DNA of 64,000 nt, from contig NC_084899.1 of the NCBI RefSeq assembly GCF_958979055.1, positions 24,309,501-24,373,500 on the forward strand, written 5' to 3'. Position numbers and translations under genes: made by a program. This DNA is from Alnus glutinosa (lineage: Eukaryota > Streptophyta > Magnoliopsida > Fagales > Betulaceae). Under the pieces are notes generated by a model. That model searched no databases, was not told the origin of the DNA, and saw only the letters and a list, made by a program, of their open reading frames with translations. Of this stretch, positions 56,977 through 64,000 are shown piece by piece (positions within the stretch are counted from its first letter, which is position 1; every line of letters starts with the position of its first letter).

Positions 56977-59706
56977 TTATGAGCTCCCGGAAGAGACATT
57001 AGTATGAGGCGAGGGCAATGCCTTCATGGGAAGCTCGTTTGACAATGCACCACGGGCTTTTTTCTTTAGCTGTTCGAGAAGCCGGTGGGCTTCTCTGAGC
57101 TCATCTTCGGCACTTGAGCCATGGCTTTCCCAAGCATCAATTACTCGCTGCTGGAATTCTATTGCCAGAGCATAGCTGCACAAACCAAGAGAGACATCTC
57201 AACAAACATAACATTTTCCCTAATAGCTTGAGATAAGACGAATTAAACCTTAAAATTTCTTTTGTGTCACTAAATTGCTGTCATGATGAATATATACATG
57301 CAGACATTATGTGCTACTCACATCTATGCATGTGTGTATAAGTGCTCAATGAAAAAACCGTGGGAATAACTAAAGATAGGGTGCTAAAATAAAGTATTTT
57401 AACAGTCCAACAAAACAATATTATATTATTAATACAATTGCCAAAGAAATAGAGGAAATCAACAGGTATAAAAATAAGCCACAAAAGAAGCCAATGTAAG
57501 CAAACAGTCAAATCCAGAACTCTTGACAAAATCTTTTTCCTTGAATCTGAGAAAGAGAGATGCATTTCCAGATTTTTTTTTTTAGCTGTAAAGTCTAAGA
57601 TTATCAGCCCAGAGGGTGGTTTAGATTTCTGACGAAGACATGGAGGCCATGTCATGATAGACTTTTGAAGACAAACAAGGTGAGCAGTGAGAAAGAAACA
57701 TCACATGGGAATGGTTAGTGTTCACATTTTGAAAGAGAGAATGCTTGCATAGGAAAGGTTGAGACTTTACAAGAATGCTTACTTTTTCAAAATCATATTT
57801 CTTATGTGTCCAATAACTAATAATAACGTTCTCCAAGAGTGCTCATTACTTATCCCTACACACAAAAGAACCTGTTTGATAAAGGCCTCAAGGAAAGGAA
57901 GCTACTAAATTACACAGCATCACAGAAGTAACCATATTATCGAACAGATTCAGAAATACATTCAATTCCTATAACCAATAACTTAATTAAATACCATCTA
58001 GGAAAACAGACCAGAGACCATGAAAAGAAATCATACCTTCCCATGGTATCATAAGCTTTTGAAAGGTTCTGACATGCCTCAATTGAATCTGTATGATGAG
58101 GACCAAGAGATACATCCATGATGTCCTTTGCAACAGCAAACATCTGAGCAGCTGACTGAGGTCTATCTAGCTCCAAATATGCTGCGCCCAAATTGTTGTA
58201 GATGTACCCAACTCCATAATGCTTGGGACCAAAGCACTCTTTCAAAGTTGATGCTGCCGACTCCAAGTGAGGAATAGCCTCTGCCACCTTACCTGTCAAC
58301 AAAAGCAACCACCCTATTCTTGCAGTAACACTTCCTTCGGAGGCCTGTTCTTGCGGGAGCTTCTGAAGCAAAGCTGCCGATCTCTTTAACAATGAAATTG
58401 CAGTTTCATACTCATTCATATTTTCGTATTGCATTGAGATCTCCGAGTATGCCTCAGCAACTTCCACTGGAGAGGTCGTCTCTTTCTTGTCAAGAATTCC
58501 ACAGGCAATCTCCAAACACCTTTTTGAATCTGCAAATTTTTCTTGATCACAAAAGGCTTTCCCCATTGTGATAAACACAAGTGCCCGAATCTTACTATCC
58601 TTATCTGCCGTCTGAACAACACCCTTCAAAGTATTAATAGCGGCTTCATACTTCCCCAGTGCAATCTGCATATTAGCAGCATCAATCTCCGCACGGAGCA
58701 AATCGGAACTTCGACCCCAATTTTTCAAAACCTTTCGTGACAATTCATTCTGCTCCAACGCCTTCTCATGCTCCTCTAACCCAGTATAGATAACCCCAAG
58801 AATCCTCCTATCATATGCAACCTCCACCGAATTCTGCCCCAAGTGCTCCTTATGTATCTCCAATGCCTTCAAACAGTATGACAACGCCTCCTTAAAGTTT
58901 AAAATTGCAACATATGCTTCAGCCAAATCCCGGTTTGCTTTACCCAATTCCATGCTATCTTTCTCCAACATCACCTCCTTAATCTCCAAACACTTCCTAA
59001 GATGCTCAAGAGCCTCCTCTCTCCTTCCAATCGCCGTCTTCGCATTGGCCAACTCAAGCTGCACTGCATGAAGCACCGGCCTAAAATCCTCACCACTAAA
59101 ACCCTCTAGCTCTAACCTACCTAATATCCTATTAGCCCTATTAAGGTACCCCAAACTATCAGCAAACCTCTTCAAGTCATAATTAGCAGAACCCATTAAT
59201 TGCAAAGTCATGGCAAGAGGTAAAGAAGACAGTTGATCGTCTATATCAAAAGCTTTCAAAGCTCTATTTGCAAAAGATAGAACCTTTTCAGGATCCTCGC
59301 CTTCCTGGTCAAGTTTGAGGCCAAGTTTCAAGGAACCCAACCCAAGCTCTCGCTCATCAAAAGCTGACTCCATGTCTTTAAAAGCCTTGAGCATTTCCTC
59401 CGTGGTATTTGCCGACTCAAAAGCCTCTTCAAGCTCAGTTTTTTCCTGGATTTTTCTCTGCCTGGAGGACAACTGGTTTGGTTTCTCAACAAGAGTGTCC
59501 ATATTTCGAATTGGGTTTGTCCTAAATTGGTTGGGCTTGAATAATAAGCCATGGGTCTTGGCGCTGGGCTTGAAATGGGTGGGTGAGACTAGTGGTGAGG
59601 AAGAAGAAGAAGGACCGGATATGTAATTTCTTGAAAGAAGAGGGGCAAAGGATTTGGGTTTGTGACGAGAGAGGTGTGAAAGAAGTGAGACTGAAGCTTT
59701 TCGCAT
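56977..59706 (-). CDS. Kinesin light chain-like TPR protein, copy 2, 622 aa
   Basis: Two exons, 59706-58037 and 57175-56977, have the same splice positions and phase as copy 1 (GAAG|GTATGA to TGCAG|CTATGC) and give 622 residues. The organelle-type presequence (about 1-68: MRKASVSLLSHLSRHKPKSF and on) is followed by TPRs that fit the consensus better than in copy 1, for example ALEHLRKCLEIKE, NFKEALSYCLKALEIHKEHL and VGYIYNNLGAAYLELDRPQS. The C-terminal exon encodes another helical pair (YALAIEFQQRVIDAWESHG). Such proteins serve as binding scaffolds. Exact partners and location are not known from the sequence. It is intact and probably the less changed of the two copies. Confidence 0.87.
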
Positions 59707-59845
59707 GGTGGAATTCTAGAGAGGTTTTGCTGAATGTCGGGGTTTCCTTAAACCTTTTGTTGGGGTTTCCTTAAACCCTCGTAATCCAGGTTTCTCTGTT
59801 TAGGGGTTGAAAGAAGAAGCAGACTCGGAGATGCTCCCTCAAAAC

Positions 59846-60689
59846 ACTGACGTTTTACGAAGGAAATAAAGAAAATAACATTTTATTTTAATTTTCTGCT
59901 CTAGTCGAAGTATGATTAATGTTATATACCACATTTTTATTCTACAACCACACATCGTATAATGTTAATATGACATTTTCAATAAGCCATGACTTAGTAT
60001 TGTTAAGAAAAAAACAAGAATTAATTAATACTACCACATTATCATTATAAAATAATTATGGGATAAAATTAAAACAAAATTAAACAAAAAAAAAACCAAA
60101 ACATTAAAAAAAGCAATCAAAGAAAAAGAAAAAGAAAAAAAGGTCCCAAGGTGTTTAAGCCATCCCGAGAGCTTTTGGACTGGCTCAACCTGCCCATAAG
60201 ATTTAAAGGTGGTCAAGCCACCCCCAAACAACGGTTAAGGGTGGCCAGATCCAGGGATAACCGAACCACCCATAAACACTTGGGGTGGTTCGAAAACCAC
60301 TTTCTTTTTCTGTTTCTTTTTTTATCAGTTTTAATTTTAATTTTTCCAATTATATTTGATCTAATTTACCTTCCCAAACATATATTCCCAAATTTGTTTT
60401 CTATTCTCTAAACCATCTAAATATCATTCTAAATCATTTTTATCTATACTCCGACACTTAAGCGGGCGGTGCATGATGCTCTGCGAGCCGGGAGAATGTC
60501 GCGGAGTAGTTGAAGGAGCGACAAAGCAACTGCGTCAGTGTGGTTGAAGATTCTTCATTCATGAAATCACATAGAATAATGACAGAAGTTCTTCGTGTTC
60601 TTTTTGTTTCTAAAAAAATTACATGACTTTTGAAATTATCATTTGTTCAAAATTCAATATTGTTTTATTGCAAATTAAATGATAATTTT
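59846..60689. other. Spacer with a decayed GC-rich TIR element core
   Basis: GGTGGTCAAGCCACCCC and GGGGTGGTTCGAAAACCAC motifs (60130-60300), flanked by AT-rich DNA, look like the core of the TIR class seen at 9354. The termini could not be set. Nothing else was recognised up to 60689. Confidence 0.4.
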
Positions 60690-61465
60690 AAAAATTGATA
60701 ACTGCATCATTGGTCCTTGAGGGTGGCCATAATTACAAATCACTCCCTGTGGTACAAAAAGTTCATGGAGGGTCCATGTGGTAAACTATAATTACGAATC
60801 ACCCCCTGAACCCATTTTTCATCCACCAAGTTAACATATTTCGTTAGTTTGCCACGTTATACTTAATATGAAATCGATATGTGGCCACCCTAGACCTAGG
60901 GGAGGCCGTGTGCCACCCCCGACGTGGCCGGGCCACTCCTAGTAGCCACCCCTTTATTATTTTCTATTTTTTTAAGTTTTATTTATTCCTTTTTTTTTAT
61001 TCTAATGGACACGTGTCGATTTCTTATTGGGTATGAGTGACAAACTAACGAAATCTGTTAACTTGGTGGACGGAAAACAAGTTCAAGGAGTGATTCGTAA
61101 TTGTAGTTTACCACAGGGACCCATACCTAATATGAAATCGACGTGTGGCCACCCTAGGCCTAGGGGAGGCCGTGTGCCACCCCCGATGTGGCCGGGCCAC
61201 TCCTGGTAGCCACCCCTTTGTTATTTTCTATTTTTTTTAAGTTTTATTTATTTCTATTTTTTTATTCTAATGGACACATGTCGATTTCTTATTGGGTATG
61301 AGTGACAAACTAACGAAATCTGTTAACTTGGTGGACGGAAAACGGGTTCAAGGAGTGATTTGTAATTGTAGTTTACCACAGGGACCCTCCATTAACTTTT
61401 TGTACTACAGGGAGTGATTTGTAATTTATGCCAACCCCATAGACCAATGGTACAATTATTCCCTT
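60690..61465. mobile_element. Non-autonomous TIR element with tandemly duplicated core
   Basis: The left arm (ATTACAAATCACTCCCTGTG, TGGTAAACTATAATTACGAA) is answered by the inverted right arm (GTAGTTTACCACAGGGACC, CAGGGAGTGATTTGTAAT). The core, with GTGGCCACCCTAG and GTGCCACCCCCGA, is repeated with a period of 264 bp (from 60861 and 61125), including a partial copy of the right arm. It is non-coding. Confidence 0.8.
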
Positions 61466-61926
61466 TAAAAATTACAATGTACAAAAAGAAACTTAAATAA
61501 TTAAGTCACATGAACTCCAATGAGTTCCTTCCAAAGGAGCTCAAACACTTAGCTACGCATATGATTTTGATGTATATCAACTAATATAAAATACAGGGAA
61601 ATGATAAATGGGCTCGTTCGAAGAAACTGTGACCTCCAATGGTTACTTTAAGAGAGTTTGATCTCCTAAATACACTAAACTGTATTATACCAAACAATAT
61701 TCAATTTATATATCTTATTCATTAATAATCTATTTTAAATAGAGGAGCAATACTGATCGAGATAGTTAGTAATAAAAAATAGGACTCTTAAATTATCTAA
61801 CTGACCAACTAGGATTAAAACAGACTCTATTAACTCTAGACTAAAACTCTAACTATACTAAAAATAATTAGAATCAAACTCCCTATAAGAGATTATTTCG
61901 TTATTGGACACTTACACAAATACTAA
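61466..61926. other. Spacer
   Basis: AT-rich DNA. I see nothing specific in it. Confidence 0.5.
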
Positions 61927-62495
61927 TGGTCTGTTTGTTTCGACGTAAAATGGTTTCCTTCGTAAAATATTTTCGACGAAATCATTTTAAAAACAAATAA
62001 TTTTCTCGAAAATATTTTCCGGCATTTGGTTCGCATGAAAAAAATTACAAAAGGAGAAAATGCAACTGTTGCCAAAATCCGGCAACGTCCGGTCGCCATT
62101 GCCGGATTCCGGCCAGTTTGGCTAGATCCGACCGGCTTCTAACCATGGCCGGATTTCGACCAGATTCGGTCGGAATCTGGTCCGCCGGCATCCGACGACG
62201 ATGGCTAGATTCCGGCACCGGCTGTTTTTCGGTGGCCGGATATTGCTGGATTCTGATGCCGCCTGGATTCTGACGACCGATCATTGTCAGATTCCGGCAA
62301 GGACAAAGAGTTTAATTTCGGAAAACGATTTACGGTTTTTAAAACCGTAAATCGTTTTTCAAAAATTAAAGAAGGTTTTACGGTCAAACTGAAAATTATT
62401 TTTGTTGACCATTATTTTTGTCCTTACCAAACACCATAAAATACCAAAATCATTTTTCAGAAAATCATTTCACGCTAAAATAAATGGAGCATAAA
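61927..62495. mobile_element. MITE with GCCGGATTCCGG-rich core
   Basis: The ends TGTTTGTTTCGACGTAAAATG and CATTTCACGCTAAAATAAATG are imperfect inverted repeats. The subterminal AAATATTTTCCGGCATTTGG matches a motif common in plant MITEs. The core has many GCCGGATTCCGGCC-like repeats in both orientations. No coding capacity. Confidence 0.6.
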
Positions 62496-62820
62496 TGATA
62501 TGATTACATCATATTCCCACGAATTTTCTAGCTTCTTGAGCTTTGAATCTCAACCTCTTATGTCTGAAACCTCAATCAATCTCAGCCGTTCTTATACCTA
62601 ATAGCGAAAACTCCAAAACTCATCGTCTCCTCCGCTTCGCCGCTGGCTCTTCCCCTGCCCAAGAACCAGAGACGCCTTCCATCACACAAAAGCGGACCTA
62701 TAAAACACGTTCCCTCCTCCAAATCTTTTCACTTTGTGGTTCTCTTTCGCTGCCCTCCAACGCAAACACCAATCCATCTATGAGAAACGCCGTCGTTTAG
62801 TTCCCGCCAGTGGCACAAGC

Positions 62821-63101
62821 GGTAATCATCCATCCAACCTTTGTCTTTATGATCCTCAAGTAATAGCGAAAATTCTGTTCCTTTCTTGATTGTGGTAAAT
62901 GTTAGAAATGTAAATAAGAAAGACCCAGAAAAATAAATAAGTGAATAATGGATCTGTCAATCTGGTCAAGATTCTGAAACAGCCAAAATTTTGCATTTGC
63001 CCGCCCATTTTTGTAGCTGAAAATGCTCATGTGTTTATGTATTGAATGTTTGTAACTCTGAATCTCAGTGTTCATATGTTTCTACAAAATTTCCATTACA
63101 G
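62821..63101 (+). other. Possible 5'-UTR intron of the F-box gene
   Basis: A donor-like GCG|GTAATC near 62820 and an acceptor TTTCCATTACAG|GCC at 63101 bracket AT-rich DNA just upstream of the F-box ATG (63173). The GC-richer stretch 62560-62820 could be the first exon. Predicted from signals only. Confidence 0.35.
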
Positions 63102-63172
63102 GCCTAAAGCCTTTTGTAGATGTTATTGTATCTGACAAAGTATTGGGTGTATCAGGGGAACCCATCTGAGTT

Positions 63173-64000
63173 ATGGAGACAACTTCCGTTATTTCAAAAC
63201 CCAAAAAGAAGCAGAAACTGAATGAAGAAGAAAACATTGATGGGAACAACAAATGCTTAGTTAATTTACCTGAGGAGATTCTTCTTCACATCCTTTCCTT
63301 TCTTAAAACAAAAGATGCTGTTAGGACAAGCGTACTTTGCAAAAGGTGGGAATACTTATGGGCTTCAATTCCCAACCTAGATTTTAACCAGTTACATTCA
63401 TCGCCTGCTAAGAGAAAGCGTAAGAGAACGCTTTTTATGAAATTTGTGGAGAGGGCGCTTAGTCTTCGTGACTCCTCTTTTATAGAACGATTCACTCTCC
63501 GTTGTGATGTGCTAAGTGATGTATCTTGTGTTAATATGTGGATCTCTGCAGCAATTAGCCATAATGTTCAAGAGTTGTATATTGAGCTTGAGAACTTCGA
63601 AGGAGATTTTTCACTGCCTCATTGCTTGTTTACTTCTAAGACACTGACAAGCTTGGGCCTTTATATGTGCTGTATCCTCAAGCTTCCTACTACAATTTGT
63701 TTCTCAAATCTCAAATTCTTGCGTATTGGAAAAGTAACATTTTCAGATGAGTACTTAACCCAGCAGTTTTTCTCTGGTCTGCCCGTCCTAGAGGAGTTGG
63801 AATTAAACGGTTGCAGCTGGGTTGGTCTCAAGGTTGTGCGTATTTCTGCTCCCAAGCTTCATTCTATGAGCATATTTGAATTTGAGAGTTATGAGGATGG
63901 TGGTTGTCAGGTTATGATTTTTGGAGTTAGTCTCAAAAAATTTCATTACTCTGGTCTTCTTTCAAGCGAATATTGCTTATATGAGTCACTCTCACTGGAA
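63173..64000 (+). CDS. F-box/LRR (FBD-type) protein, 5' part, continues beyond the window
   Basis: The frame is open from ATG 63173 to the window end (276 codons). A basic stretch (PKKKQK) is followed by an F-box (about residues 29-72: LPEEILLHILSFLKTKDAVR, then CKRWEYLW) and leucine-rich repeats of the plant FBD type (LTSLGLYMCCILKLP, LPVLEELELNGC). Such proteins are substrate receptors of SCF ubiquitin ligases, joining SKP1 through the F-box and a target through the LRRs. The FBD domain would lie past the edge. Plants carry hundreds of these fast-evolving genes, so the target cannot be guessed. The first ATG is in a reasonable context just after a splice acceptor. Confidence 0.88.
   Translation, partial: METTSVISKPKKKQKLNEEENIDGNNKCLVNLPEEILLHILSFLKTKDAVRTSVLCKRWEYLWASIPNLDFNQLHSSPAKRKRKRTLFMKFVERALSLRDSSFIERFTLRCDVLSDVSCVNMWISAAISHNVQELYIELENFEGDFSLPHCLFTSKTLTSLGLYMCCILKLPTTICFSNLKFLRIGKVTFSDEYLTQQFFSGLPVLEELELNGCSWVGLKVVRISAPKLHSMSIFEFESYEDGGCQVMIFGVSLKKFHYSGLLSSEYCLYESLSLE

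Larger units (their letters stand above)
44600..59845 (-). repeat. Tandem segmental duplication, unit 2 (TPR gene 2 plus 3' spacer with insertions)
   Basis: The block is collinear with 38022-42270 and enlarged by a non-LTR element (44775-45725), the 8.1-kb LTR element (45762-53870), a LINE scrap (54600-55020) and a solo TRIM LTR (55294-55500). Unit 1 gives the empty site for the LTR element: GATACTTTT there continues straight into the flanking sequence. Confidence 0.85.

Noticed and set aside
57314-57655. A 113-aa protein on the minus strand
   Set aside because: It lies inside the intron of TPR gene 2 and is matched by a non-open region in the intron of copy 1.
62045-62284. A proline/arginine-rich protein
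   Set aside because: It is made of repeated GCCGGATTCCGG motifs in a MITE core, open in several frames by composition.

Overview
This is a nuclear genomic window from a woody-type eudicot plant. The evidence is GT-AG introns, plant-specific families (ATL RING-H2, F-box/FBD-LRR, DOXC-type 2-oxoglutarate dioxygenase, plant kinesin-light-chain-like TPR proteins), AT-rich intergenic DNA with long homopolymers and AT microsatellites, and heavy loading with plant retrotransposons and MITEs. The exact species cannot be read from the sequence. Fagales or another tree lineage is only a guess.

Layout. 1-1456: a 5'-truncated LINE. 3.3-6.7 kb: a single-coding-exon cis-prenyltransferase gene (minus) with an inferred long 5'-UTR intron carrying a rearranged Cassandra (5S-rRNA) retroelement and a tiny SINE. 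7-13.6 kb: gene-free, several TIR elements. 13.7-15.7 kb: an intact four-exon 2-oxoglutarate dioxygenase (plus). 16-20 kb: gene-free, with a CACTA terminus. 20.0-24.6 kb: a three-level nest, a dead LINE split by a solo LTR (TSD GATAT), itself split by a hAT-type element (TSD TGCCAAGT) that carries a captured receptor-like-kinase fragment. 24.9-25.1 kb: a MYB C-terminal remnant. 27.0-30.2 kb: an APC2 (anaphase-promoting complex cullin subunit) pseudogene. 33-35.5 kb: a TRIM, a MITE and a non-LTR insertion with a perfect 16-bp TSD. 36.1-37.2 kb: an intact ATL-type RING-H2 E3 ligase. 38-59.8 kb: a tandem segmental duplication bearing two minus-strand kinesin-light-chain-like TPR genes. Between them, in the second unit only, sits an 8.1-kb non-coding LTR retrotransposon (LARD type). 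60-62.5 kb: MITEs. 63.2 kb to the end: the 5' part of an F-box/LRR gene (plus).

The most notable structure is the 8.1-kb element at 45762-53870. It has a 3.4-kb 5' LTR, a tRNA-iMet primer-binding site and a polypurine tract. Its 3' LTR, however, is only the U3 part followed by an inverted copy of that U3, so both outer ends are the same LTR end. A 5-bp target duplication (CTTTT) still flanks it, and the tandem paralogue preserves the empty site. The Cassandra copy at 5178-5690 shows the mirror situation (inverted R-U5 at one end, TSD CTAAC). Together they suggest integration of reverse-transcription products in which a strong-stop cDNA was folded back or joined inverted.

The intact host genes are ordinary and unrelated in function: polyprenol/dolichol synthesis, specialised-metabolism oxidation, two ubiquitin-ligase components and organelle-targeted TPR proteins. 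They do not form a pathway.
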